Source of the DNA: a virus
Length of the DNA stretch: 23,329 nucleotides
Virus record (IMG/VR): IMGVR_UViG_3300037189_001403
Span: 1-23,329 of that record
Direction: 5' to 3' (one strand)
This document shows positions 11,101-16,124 of the stretch, in pieces. Both the position numbers and the translations under genes were made by a program. The notes under the pieces were generated by a model that worked only from the letters and a program-made list of their open reading frames with translations, was not told the DNA's origin and did not search any database. How positions within the stretch are numbered: the stretch's first letter is position 1; every line of letters begins with the position of its first letter.

Positions 11101-12434
11101 GGTCAGCATTTAAGTCTTACTACACCCAGTACATGAAGCAGAACACAAGTCTCTTTAAAAACGAAAGTATTGACTGGTCAACATTAAATGAAAAGATAAA
11201 ATCATTAGGACTAGAAGAGGTAAATAAGAAAGCAATAATATATGCAGATGTAATGGTATCTAGGCAGCAGAATATATCTGACGAAAGGCTTGCTGGTGAG
11301 CTACTTACGTCTGAAGACTCTTTAAGAAAGTTGCTCAGAAAAGTAGTATTTCCATTTGCATCGTTTAGTATAAATCAAAGAGCTAGACTTGTTGCTGACA
11401 TAAACACACTATATGTAAACTATAAGAATGTGTCTTCAGAAGATAGGGCCATCGCAATAAAATCAATCGCAGGCACACTCGCAGAGCAAGGTGTATTCCA
11501 AATGATTAATTTCGCATTAGGAATGCTACTATACGAAGCAGCTGCTGCACTTTCAGACAACGATGAAGATGACGAGGAATGGAAAAAAAGAATGCAAAAC
11601 GCAACCAAGTATCCACTAAAATCATTTGTCGCAGATCTAGCATCTCCAAATCCAGTAGCAGATGACGCTGTAATATGGACAGCAGATAAGCTACTTGATA
11701 TGTTTGGTAAACCTAAAAAGTCTGAGATAGATCAAGCCGTAGCTGATGAAAACGAAATGTTGTTACTAATGGACAAAGATCCAATGACAGAAAAACAAGA
11801 AAGAAATTTCAGAGAAGAGTTTGTAAAAGAAAACACGTATCAACTGTCATATAACTTTACAAATGGAGAAGAAGGAAAGTACGGTATGATTTCAATAGCT
11901 CCTGATCAGTATGCTAAAATAATGAAAAACTATGAGATGGCAGAAAATGGCACATTTACAAATGAGTACATGGGCAAAGAGACGACTAAGTACTTGACAG
12001 ATAAGGACAAAGCTATAGCCAAGTCTGTGTTTTATGCACTAGAGATGCCATTTACCACTGGAGTTGGTCTAAAAGAGATGGGTCAAGTTGCCAACAAGAC
12101 ATACTCAATCATTAAGAAGAGAGGACTAACAGAAGATCAGTACGAGATATATAAATCATTCAAAAAAGAATACAAGAAAGAGCCAAACACTTACGAATTG
12201 AAAATGATTAAGTCTGGAAAGTCATATGAAAATATTTCTGACGAAATAAACTTTATCGATCAGCAAGGAGGGTTAAATACCAAGCAAGGTATAGAGTACT
12301 CAAAGCTATTTGACAAGACAGGATTTGTAACAAAAGATCAGTTCGAAAAAATTTCTAAGGGAATGAAGTACGAGGACGTAATAAAAACTTCAAAGAAGAC
12401 AGGTATTACTGAGCCACCATTATTTCAAGACTAA
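2139..12434 (+). CDS. Giant polyvalent internal virion protein (3431 aa)
   Basis: This one unbroken ORF covers about 44% of the window. Visible order: three divergent Y/W/K-rich repeats (residues 23-66, 108-153, 172-211); a charged helical region; a hydrophobic Gly/Ala-rich stretch (about 528-775), possibly membrane-active; a low-complexity E/G/Q linker (about 900-950); a zincin-like domain with HEAFH at 1244-1248 and a downstream Glu-rich helix near 1295-1300; an inserted AT-rich domain (about 1391-1850); a domain with HDFFGHA (2022-2028), ENAWRVH (2040-2046) and ETRGQNSWVNF (2061-2071); long helical/coiled-coil regions (2140-2870); hydrophobic segments at 2882-2914 and 3112-3140; an acidic patch and a charged tail. 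Mosaic giant proteins of this kind are known as polyvalent proteins in phages and conjugative elements and are thought to enter the host with DNA. Last in a virion triplet, it probably acts in DNA ejection and early takeover (inference). The ATG is one base after the preceding stop. Confidence 0.85.
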   Translation: MAELEEDLSQSLDNQSPGNGDGIYTYPGKKNTYYQKKDGNWYKKVGNSDYQKIQSGDVESRVELLEKNAVPFEIKSNIIPKLPKNIAGADLSVNEIVEKAKDVKLPPKIKIEKENDVFVWKEYDPESPEADDSMYKVITNPKRVNELNKKYKNKASTSPLEMIYTGFPNREDTEYKVSSDNLWQKKEPGSEYFYTVSNPESIKYLNNHFKQNADILDEKKSKEIVGQNNYIRDFNARLTNINSDLIGKDTDDVLSNLQFSFPEFKFERNGSSGLRVYNPKDKNDTNISLDNWFSSDDKLNAEKLRAFLKENVLSNTSSSYNNWIQSQAVLEGKISKAVLKEDNGVVTKDIADATNVDRTVLNEQVRRDLGAMSNVLFPKEAEKIKTAEKQFINSYSDAIKNTYSRVKDKSEDEKNAAFAAIKTEDVNDRIVFAVNKFGDEVKDKTNDFVKEQKAFNAYIQDINEKVKSGEISKEDYDANYKKYINGKVEELNLKSSDLQTDLKTLNSSQFGVNKSIAGNYLLNEKQGTFVGGLTRSVVQGVLDLPFYVAGATKKEKKEFVDGIINSGTTEEYMNSDERWDITKAAFQMTRSLSAMAAGAAFGGPAGTIGRYATLYAMSYNEMKDDLDAVDISNEDKVLMSSAYGLVGSVLENFGIGYLLGKSALKVGATNWILKTAFSGIPKGASKEFIEAQIMNSTKMYISKMAVTGAGSSLVEGATEASQAAVQVGIKEVYDEMKKTDYFNNKSSWQILGDIGYNGYMGSLGAGIVETVQQSGEVLNRGKNAFVNKDQMKLLIKSAKLNGIDQALLSNLKASILNGKISTVEAKEIVRSFQDIKGKINSMPDEMSVDKKSVALDLMVERDNLNKKIEGKEPTLVVKEKARIDEINNQLKNVDNAVQEPSTEEILQRQPETTGEAGGERGGVEQVVQGEEVAQEGGEQATAQKEITPGSTAKIAGVDIVYPTESQAEERKAFRSTTEYVENASKDLPLEDVESLSKELEGDFGLLTADNPMAQPLTEEENKQLSQKAEEWLISRGYKPRRVTGKYEQAENSFFVPNLTRQDAIEFAKEFNQDSVAHSDGMVYQNGSINPRVKQNDDLSFTEGYSPDSNLVSVVNTKDGLKTFSIGYNFEEKVNPEPQPTVVKETATPTFVPETSQTVTERINKETDTKRKKVFTAVQKVLSAIPNSRIILHDNTDAFVAGVAKSANITNDQAISQGVQDNRGSYVNGDIHINLEKAGVSTVFHEAFHDLLSKKGFESGALLEMAKGLKSVISDKGLKARLDKFVSNYEQGERAEEYTTELGAIMSEAQKELTTTKWQQFKTLINNIGKKLGIPVVFAGAATAQDAVDFMNSMAGKIGRGEQIEVGDLSKVVPSKTDKYGNLIKPSESSIKNIKSQKEKIVDNAKSNVIEGKTVSTRLPKKDDIHSTRDYIVSMKSLEAEASKDKKIQDQYIKIAKEISSYGISKIKNVETFDDAKKVVNDFKNSVKSNLKWLYNSFGNDVRDISKLWYDGANIICNNIATKYNYSLEQVSGVMAVLSPQMDWFRNLSLGERVIDIYTNQQNSIFDSKMIDYVSNATSGTGKNKVPLFKDSKEIISRVKNKKLSELNNKDKAYFIRVFDEVYNSREYNNISPNGEINGLVRKSDGSPGACGWGAFPTIEKSISILQNGSIENISSNLGNMHKVRNFFNNISNPNDPDAVTIDTHAVAAGLLLPLSGSSKQVLYNFGGAGNVNTGMTGTYPVYADAYRELAKELGLLPREVQSITWEAVRGLFKATFKSNKNNELNINKVWDDYSSGSISLDEVHTKIEDIAGGISKPVWFEYMADGDKISMDENSAALDQSNLDNESEQPSNAKKIKAQKTEPVAGNKLFNEPLKDAETIAKSYMKSIGMEYVPVEKINKLDENLSKRIADAYDKMKNDPNDPDVKKAYEAMAKETLDQYDAIVSKGYKVEINNDEPYSSSEDMISDLKDNKRMKIFSTESGFGDEPITEQQRKENVLLTDSGRKDANGETLLVNDVFRFVHDFFGHAKLGNSFGPIGEENAWRVHAVMYSPEARKAMTSETRGQNSWVNFSGVNDAVFKKRDKARELRKQGKIAEADQMVGEVYEDMKFADQKVGLLPEFAVEEGSPSKIKAQKQSKEDAIQSAKDIHEKSFKRFKDEKRAIANAINNLEKSDWYKNADDTQREQAVVEVKQSLGVKIKRAPSVAKVMGKTKQTAVVSDIAAAIRDQVKLQARSSRETAKTINEKRKELGEAIKQVVNSYKGKITDKQLNAINKRIANVNLFNQEMVDRVVDYVEKVMNNADYARKLSDAFAERKAIKRMMKSGNQAETVAIAREFTIIDPSMVEDIDAYLDVASKIRASVKTSRKLKGTVSLKEMANFQDVYGYIKPEIDRQEQMMKNMLLAEYKDLTDNGTISNKMSLDDINKIIKLVVDNQDENKVIENEEKARDFLNQKLESIKSTIFHILKYGTQPFTGESVVMSDRIRSIVNNILKSDLNEMSTKQMIQMADSLNNFIENGAIGGLEDAFKIIEGQRNIKTLVEKGVKARPLKLYFSKKLGDIASYEVASLTELFNRMFVGVTKGLDVLEKSGFADVILGANKARRAVKDIQERYVQQFKNIKNFFDVEQAYERGILSFLYRNVIGSELEMSQEFNRRVDMLLESLETLKNGDSKERKMAKVYESLFEKLDIKSRDLEKITSNATPHNMEAVNWWINEWSSHYDNLSEVSKSVYNMILGKDFNYTPDRYKMTAEGSATKTISSDLVERNSSFLINTDSYTDKKESGVMIASVHPDVLPKGRYVSLDFDVNNIESLTGALVDIETAGAIRQVDAFFNSNEIKKLIPTVEDRNILIPRINRYIRRSKNKLVVPSDVFRKIDDAANTVAAVGSTLAMGGIFQSIKQSIPVVVSTAINTGSNFKLYAGKSFNDWLNTTGATVSNRGQESVTAVESANKKIQSFNGNFDKAVQTVKGLTQWQLKTFLSRPDVLVARSAFKSYYTQYMKQNTSLFKNESIDWSTLNEKIKSLGLEEVNKKAIIYADVMVSRQQNISDERLAGELLTSEDSLRKLLRKVVFPFASFSINQRARLVADINTLYVNYKNVSSEDRAIAIKSIAGTLAEQGVFQMINFALGMLLYEAAAALSDNDEDDEEWKKRMQNATKYPLKSFVADLASPNPVADDAVIWTADKLLDMFGKPKKSEIDQAVADENEMLLLMDKDPMTEKQERNFREEFVKENTYQLSYNFTNGEEGKYGMISIAPDQYAKIMKNYEMAENGTFTNEYMGKETTKYLTDKDKAIAKSVFYALEMPFTTGVGLKEMGQVANKTYSIIKKRGLTEDQYEIYKSFKKEYKKEPNTYELKMIKSGKSYENISDEINFIDQQGGLNTKQGIEYSKLFDKTGFVTKDQFEKISKGMKYEDVIKTSKKTGITEPPLFQD
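6290..7690 (+). other. AT-rich inserted domain inside the giant gene (about residues 1385-1851)
   Basis: The reading frame is continuous but base and codon use change. ATA, AAA, TTA and GAT codons dominate here, while the flanks use more GAC, AAG and CTN. The encoded segment is compact and has conserved-looking blocks: GVMAVLSPQMDWFRN (1532-1546), GACGWGAF (1648-1655) and VTIDTHAVAAGLL (1699-1711). The LSP-x-x-x-W-x-x-N and VTIDTHA blocks recall a family found in other phages (DUF7178-like, from memory). The IDTHA block also resembles the catalytic-Asp loop of HhH-GPD DNA glycosylases; that link is inference. Similar short linker motifs flank the segment, which suggests a swappable cargo module acquired after the rest of the gene. 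Confidence 0.55.
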
Positions 12435-13540
12435 AATATATGTGTCAGCCTTGCCACCTGACCATTTAATGGGTGGTGAATAAAGCCCTCTACAGCTTTA
12501 GGTGAATGCTGATATCCATTCCTGTGATGCCATCCGTCAGCAGACGATGGGCTTCTAAGTGTCTCGATATTTACAGACATTATGTCTTTGGATGACTTGT
12601 GATGGATATGGTGTCCGTATATGTATCTGTGAGTACATTCATGCCACTCACTAGATGCCTCGTGTGCCATTAGAAGTGGAAGGTTATCAATCTTAGCACC
12701 GTCCATGTGTGTTGATCCTATTAGATTTCTTCCGTACACTGTGTACTTTCGATGCTTCATGTCATTGTCAAATGTAACATTTTTGCACCTGCTGAACCAT
12801 GCCTCTACGCACTGTAACAACATGAATCCAGACATGAAATCATGATTGCTTGGATTAAAAACAACGTGAACATCTGCCAGCGACATCAGTGTCTCAATTA
12901 TATCAATCAAAAGTTTCTTGGCAGTTACAAAGTTATCGTACCACATGCCATCTGTATCTTGTGGAGTGCCAGATGTTGTCTGTCTGCGAGGATTATCGAT
13001 GTGCAGTATGTCGTTGCCAGCTATAAATATTATCTGATTTATGTTGTATCCGTTGGTCCTGTTAACGATGCCATTCATGCCGTCTAAGACTCTTTTTACA
13101 GCGATCTGCTGGTTATATTCTTCTCCAGTCTCAAAAGACGATGAGAGCTTACCAATGTGGATATCTGCTGGATCAAATACTAGGCAGTGTGGATCGTCAG
13201 CAATAGCTCTGTTAATCTTTTTGTATGACGGAGCCCATGTCTTAATCTCAGATATTAGCTCAGACTTGAACTCCTCTAGATTTACATCGTTACCACCTGC
13301 AACGTTGATGCTGTAGTGCTTGCCCTTGTACCAGTAGTTTTTAATTTTTGATGCGTCTATGCCAACACTCTCACACTCATCCAAAACACCTGAGTTAAGG
13401 TCGTACTTTCTTATAGCCCTTCTTATGGTTCCTCTGTGTCTTTCTATGTCGGCAGACTCTCCAAAAATTTTCCTAGCTATTTCAGTTTTGTTTTTTACTC
13501 CAGACTTATAGAGACTTATGATTTCATTGTAATGACTCAT
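12431..13540 (-). CDS. HTH-metallophosphoesterase fusion
   Basis: A 369-aa protein. Residues 1-48 look like a helix-turn-helix (YKSGVKNKTEIARKIFG, then a basic recognition-like helix TIRRAIRKY). The rest carries the calcineurin-like metallophosphoesterase motifs in order: DIH (126-128), GND (175-177), NHD (232-234), His278 and GHHIH (309-313), the expected two-metal ligands. This fold includes Mre11/SbcD nucleases and phage protein phosphatases. With an N-terminal DNA-binding domain and replication-gene neighbours, a nuclease or DNA-end phosphatase is the better guess (inference). No SbcC/Rad50-like partner is in the window. It overlaps the upstream 55-aa gene by 17 nt and shares that gene's promoter. 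Its TAG stop overlaps the TAA of the convergent giant gene, leaving no room for a terminator between them. Confidence 0.88.
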   Translation of the reverse strand: MSHYNEIISLYKSGVKNKTEIARKIFGESADIERHRGTIRRAIRKYDLNSGVLDECESVGIDASKIKNYWYKGKHYSINVAGGNDVNLEEFKSELISEIKTWAPSYKKINRAIADDPHCLVFDPADIHIGKLSSSFETGEEYNQQIAVKRVLDGMNGIVNRTNGYNINQIIFIAGNDILHIDNPRRQTTSGTPQDTDGMWYDNFVTAKKLLIDIIETLMSLADVHVVFNPSNHDFMSGFMLLQCVEAWFSRCKNVTFDNDMKHRKYTVYGRNLIGSTHMDGAKIDNLPLLMAHEASSEWHECTHRYIYGHHIHHKSSKDIMSVNIETLRSPSSADGWHHRNGYQHSPKAVEGFIHHPLNGQVARLTHIF

Positions 13541-13691
13541 GATCTTTAGGGATATCCTTAAGGATTTTTATTAAATTTAAGACGCTTTTATTTAATTCTT
13601 CGGTGTCGTTGTCCATTAACGACTCGTAGATAGAGTCGGTCAGATCATTTATATCTGCCATTAATATATTTATATAGTTAACCTTGCTCAT
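13524..13691 (-). CDS. Small hypothetical protein (55 aa), promoter-proximal
   Basis: The ORF starts with ATG at 13691 and stops with TGA at 13526-13524, 17 nt inside the metallophosphoesterase gene. The product begins MSKVNYINILMADINDL and ends PKDHESLQ; it is acidic and helical (TEELNKSVLNLIKILKDI), with no catalytic motif. An in-frame ATG eleven codons in (MADINDL) is an alternative start. Support for a real gene comes from its place directly behind a consensus promoter, and from an overlap with the next gene that would couple their translation. It could be a small regulator or simply a leader ORF; I do not recognise it. Confidence 0.6.
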   Translation of the reverse strand: MSKVNYINILMADINDLTDSIYESLMDNDTEELNKSVLNLIKILKDIPKDHESLQ

Positions 13692-13739
13692 AAATTATTA
13701 ATTCAATGCGAGGCGAAGTTATATAATTATTATTAAAAA

Positions 13740-13770
13740 CAAAAATAATAAAGATATTTTTTTGAACAAA
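13740..13770 (-). promoter_or_regulatory. Bacteroidetes-type promoter (TTTG, N19, TAnnTTTG)
   Basis: On the minus strand, TTTG (13770-13767) is followed after exactly 19 nt by TATTTTTG (13747-13740). This matches the Bacteroidetes housekeeping sigma consensus (-33 TTTG / -7 TAnnTTTG) at both boxes and at the spacing. Transcription would start a few bases below 13740, giving an untranslated leader of roughly 40 nt before ATG 13691. It lies in the 88-nt gap 13692-13779. It should drive the 55-aa gene and the HTH-metallophosphoesterase independently of the rest of the minus-strand block. Confidence 0.7.
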
Positions 13771-13779
13771 GTGGTGTTA

Positions 13780-14061
13780 CTAAAGATCAGCCAGCCATTC
13801 GTTGAACACGTTGCCCATGTTCACAACCTCTGTGTAGAAGTCAATTACATCCTCATCGTTCTCAGATGCAACCTTGCTATACACACTGTCCGTCATTCTA
13901 GACACCTCATCAATGAAGTCGTTTCCAGATTTCTTTATCCCTCTCTTGTAAAGGTTTGGATAGTCATGCTTCACGTCCTCCATGAAGTCCATTAACACTG
14001 GTAAAATACCTACCAAGCAGGCCAGTTTTTTCTCTCTCGAGATAGATTTGTTGTTCGTCAT
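13780..14061 (-). CDS. Hypothetical phage protein (93 aa)
   Basis: A helical protein with a basic N-terminus (SISREKKLA), a hydrophobic segment (LACLVGILPVLMDFMEDV, residues 13-30) and an acidic C-terminal half. I recognise no domain. The segment around YPNLYKRGIKKSGNDFIDE has the look of a conserved phage family, but I cannot name it. As given, it overlaps the upstream 119-aa gene by 98 nt in another frame. Starting instead at ATG 13992 (MDFMEDVK) or 13983 (MEDVK) would cut the overlap to 29 or 20 nt, so the true start is uncertain. It is the last gene before the 13740-13770 promoter. Confidence 0.55.
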   Translation of the reverse strand: MTNNKSISREKKLACLVGILPVLMDFMEDVKHDYPNLYKRGIKKSGNDFIDEVSRMTDSVYSKVASENDEDVIDFYTEVVNMGNVFNEWLADL

Positions 14062-14323
14062 AACTTAGATCATTAAAATTAAAATTAAAATTACTATTTA
14101 AAAGTTCTTCCTCACTGTAGTAAGGTTCAGTTTTTTGTCCAAATATCGCAACGCTAGGCTTGTTTTTAAAGAACATGTGGAGCCTATACTTCTCAACTTT
14201 CATTATCTGCTCTATATCGTAAAGGCTCAATCCATCAGACAACAACTTGTTTATCAATTCATAGTTGTCGTATATGTACAATGCCCTACTAACAGAATTC
14301 TTGTATCTCAGCTTTAACTCCAT
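13964..14323 (-). CDS. Hypothetical phage protein with HTH-like segment (119 aa)
   Basis: Residues 22-55 (ELINKLLSDGLSLYDIEQI onward) read like a helix-turn-helix preceded by short helices. An Asn/Phe repeat (NFNFNFN) encoded by a hexanucleotide repeat comes next, then a polar helix (DLSYDEQQIYLERE). No enzymatic motif is visible. Phages of this host group often carry small HTH-like proteins here, but I cannot assign a function. Its 5' end overlaps the VRR-NUC gene by 35 nt and its 3' end overlaps the 93-aa gene by up to 98 nt, so all three are probably on one transcript. Confidence 0.55.
   Translation of the reverse strand: MELKLRYKNSVSRALYIYDNYELINKLLSDGLSLYDIEQIMKVEKYRLHMFFKNKPSVAIFGQKTEPYYSEEELLNSNFNFNFNDLSYDEQQIYLEREKTGLLGRYFTSVNGLHGGREA
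14072..14093. repeat. Hexanucleotide tandem repeat (ATTAAA, about 3.7 copies)
   Basis: Three full ATTAAA units plus ATTA lie inside the 119-aa gene, read on the other strand as alternating Asn and Phe codons. The period is a multiple of three, so copy-number change would alter length but not frame. Confidence 0.8.
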
Positions 14324-14531
14324 GATTATTTAATTCTTTTATTCTGTACAACTGTAGCGGTGATGCCTTACCACCTGGCCTCTTTACCTCTATGAACTCA
14401 ACGTCAGAGTCCTTGGGTATCGCAATAAGGTCAGGTATGCCTGGCTTGTTAGTCTGGATCAACTTAATAACGTAGTATCCTTGAGACTCAAGCTTCTTTA
14501 TTATCTTCGTTTGTATCTGTTGCTCTGTCAT
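14289..14531 (-). CDS. VRR-NUC domain nuclease
   Basis: An 80-aa single-domain protein with the signatures of VRR-NUC nucleases of the PD-(D/E)XK superfamily: an N-terminal helix with Glu and Gln (TEQQIQTKIIKKLESQGYY), then GIPDLIA (31-37), the catalytic strand FIEVKRPGG (46-54) and SPLQ (57-60). Stand-alone phage VRR-NUC proteins are thought to act as Holliday-junction or branched-DNA nucleases. The length is normal for a single-domain member. It lies in the replication block, with the SF2 helicase a few genes upstream. It overlaps the upstream gene by 44 nt and the downstream gene by 35 nt, which points to compaction and coupled translation. Confidence 0.9.
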   Translation of the reverse strand: MTEQQIQTKIIKKLESQGYYVIKLIQTNKPGIPDLIAIPKDSDVEFIEVKRPGGKASPLQLYRIKELNNHGVKAEIQEFC

Positions 14532-14757
14532 TAAAGTTGCAGTAATACTTGTTTAGGTAATTAACTACCTTGCCAAGGTCTGCAAATCTAACGAAATTTA
14601 ATTCAGAATCCAACACCCTAACCTCTTTTATCTTAATAACACCATCCTCAAAGAAGTACTTGCTTATCTCAAGAACGCTATTCTCTGGTGTCTCTAGGTC
14701 AAATGTATCGACAAGTAACCTAATCATTGGGTCGTTTAATACCTTCAACCTAGACAA
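14488..14757 (-). CDS. Hypothetical protein (89 aa, TTG start)
   Basis: An unrecognised, mixed alpha/beta protein. It begins at TTG (14757) in this reading; the first internal ATG, in PMIRLLVDTF, would remove ten residues. The C-terminus is polar and acidic (ATDTNEDNKEA). The TTG start overlaps the preceding 38-aa ORF by 8 nt and the gene overlaps VRR-NUC by 44 nt. Position suggests an accessory replication-block protein; no function is visible. Confidence 0.5.
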   Translation of the reverse strand: MSRLKVLNDPMIRLLVDTFDLETPENSVLEISKYFFEDGVIKIKEVRVLDSELNFVRFADLGKVVNYLNKYYCNFNDRATDTNEDNKEA

Positions 14758-14866
14758 ACTTAATTATGACGACACGCTTGAACCAACCGATGAACATATA
14801 CTTGCCAGTGTCGGTCTTGTTGATACCAATAAATGGTGTTAAAAAAAACATTTCATTCTCTTTCAT
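14750..14866 (-). CDS. Small basic hypothetical protein (38 aa)
   Basis: The ORF runs from ATG 14866 to TAG 14752-14750, starting 3 nt after the SF2 helicase stop (14870). The product begins MKENEMFFLTPFIGINK and ends GWFKRVVIIKFV. It is short, basic and aromatic-rich, with a hydrophobic C-terminus. Its tight fit between two genes, with no other use of this DNA, supports it being translated. I do not recognise it, and a role as a coupling ORF for the next gene is also possible. Confidence 0.45.
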   Translation of the reverse strand: MKENEMFFLTPFIGINKTDTGKYMFIGWFKRVVIIKFV

Positions 14867-14869
14867 AGC

Positions 14870-16114
14870 TTACTTATTTATTTGTTTATAATCCTTTTTA
14901 AATACATTTAACGTATAACTTTTCTTACTCTTTACAGCCTTGTATATCTTGTCCTCTATGCTGTCAACACTAAAGATCCAGTATATCTTGTTGTTCAAAC
15001 GATTGATCGTTGTCATCCTATCTCTTGCCTGCCAGTAGCTTACGGCACTGAAGTCTATCGTATAGAACACAAGGTAGTCAGCATTTTTCAACGATATACC
15101 CTCACGACCAGACACGATTTGTAAGGCAATAGCCTTAAAATTACCAGAGTCAAACTCATCTAACTCTGTAGTAAGATCATCACCAAAGACCTGAGTCAGT
15201 GCGTTTAGCTCCTCCTTGAACTTGTAGAAGATGCCAATCTTTGATGTCGCAAATTGCGTCTTCAAGAACTCAGCCTTAAATGTTGACAACACCATTGACT
15301 TGCCACTCTCAAACTTTATTGTGCCACCTGAAAGCTGATGAAGCTTCTGCATTAACTTGGCTGGAGTGTCTGCAAGTATCGCCTCTTCCTTGCCCTCAAC
15401 TACCAAGTCTCTCTCTAGCTTCTTGTATATGTTCTTAACAATGTCTGGCATCTCAACATACAGCACCTCCTCCTCTATCTCTGTAGAGAAACCAGCCTGC
15501 CTCTGTGTGTACGTTATGATGTACGGAGACACCACAGACATGATCTCGTTCTCCTTGCCATACGAGTAGTCGTTGACCATCAAACCATTTATCTTCTTCT
15601 GAAACTTATTGACATAGATGTCTGACCACCTATAAAAGTTTGCAAATTCTTTAAACGGATTCATTGGGTGAACCCAAAACTGATGGTATATCTGAGAGTA
15701 AGACTCAGGAGTTATGGTCCCACTTAAAAGAATAACCTTTGGGTAGCCACACGTCATAACCAATGACCTGACCTGCTTCGCCCTTAGACTAGGCTTTGGG
15801 AAGGCACTCATCGTGTGAGACTCATCGCATATGATGACCTGAAAGTCAGATCGATCAACCTTGTGTATGCTCTCGTAGTTTGTCACAACAATGTCATGGC
15901 CTGGAAGTATTTGGTTTGCATCAGACTGAATGGACGATATGGCCTTCTTCTTAGTTAGAAATAGTATAGACCTAAATCCCATAAGCCTGCATATCTCTAG
16001 AGACGTAAACGTCTTTCCGAGCCTAACCTCCATGGCCAGACAAAGTATGTAGCTTTTACTTAATATGTTACATCCAGACTTAGATATATCTACCTGATAC
16101 GGTCGTAGTTCCAT
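14870..16114 (-). CDS. SF2 (SNF2-like) DNA helicase/ATPase
   Basis: A 414-aa protein with superfamily 2 motifs in order: an N-terminal Q-motif-like LRPYQ (3-7); Walker A VRLGKT (30-35); VTNYES (77-82); the DESH box (97-100); motif III LLSGT (129-133); motif V VSGREGIS (334-341); and motif VI QARDRM (362-367). The single-letter arrangement is that of small phage SNF2-like helicases. The DESH box rather than DEAH fits that group. It would translocate on DNA using ATP, acting in replication or recombination. The gene lies 10 nt downstream of the primase-helicase gene, and a small ORF follows 3 nt after its stop. Confidence 0.92.
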   Translation of the reverse strand: MELRPYQVDISKSGCNILSKSYILCLAMEVRLGKTFTSLEICRLMGFRSILFLTKKKAISSIQSDANQILPGHDIVVTNYESIHKVDRSDFQVIICDESHTMSAFPKPSLRAKQVRSLVMTCGYPKVILLSGTITPESYSQIYHQFWVHPMNPFKEFANFYRWSDIYVNKFQKKINGLMVNDYSYGKENEIMSVVSPYIITYTQRQAGFSTEIEEEVLYVEMPDIVKNIYKKLERDLVVEGKEEAILADTPAKLMQKLHQLSGGTIKFESGKSMVLSTFKAEFLKTQFATSKIGIFYKFKEELNALTQVFGDDLTTELDEFDSGNFKAIALQIVSGREGISLKNADYLVFYTIDFSAVSYWQARDRMTTINRLNNKIYWIFSVDSIEDKIYKAVKSKKSYTLNVFKKDYKQINK

Positions 16115-16124
16115 TATGATTTAT

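Noticed and set aside
12451-12479. Imperfect hairpin just past the giant gene as an intrinsic terminator
   Set aside because: It has a bulged stem, lies within the metallophosphoesterase coding region and has no T-run on the plus strand.
14870-16114. Walker A VRLGKT of the SF2 helicase as an inactivating change
   Set aside because: The essential GKT is intact, and variation before it is common in phage SNF2-like helicases.
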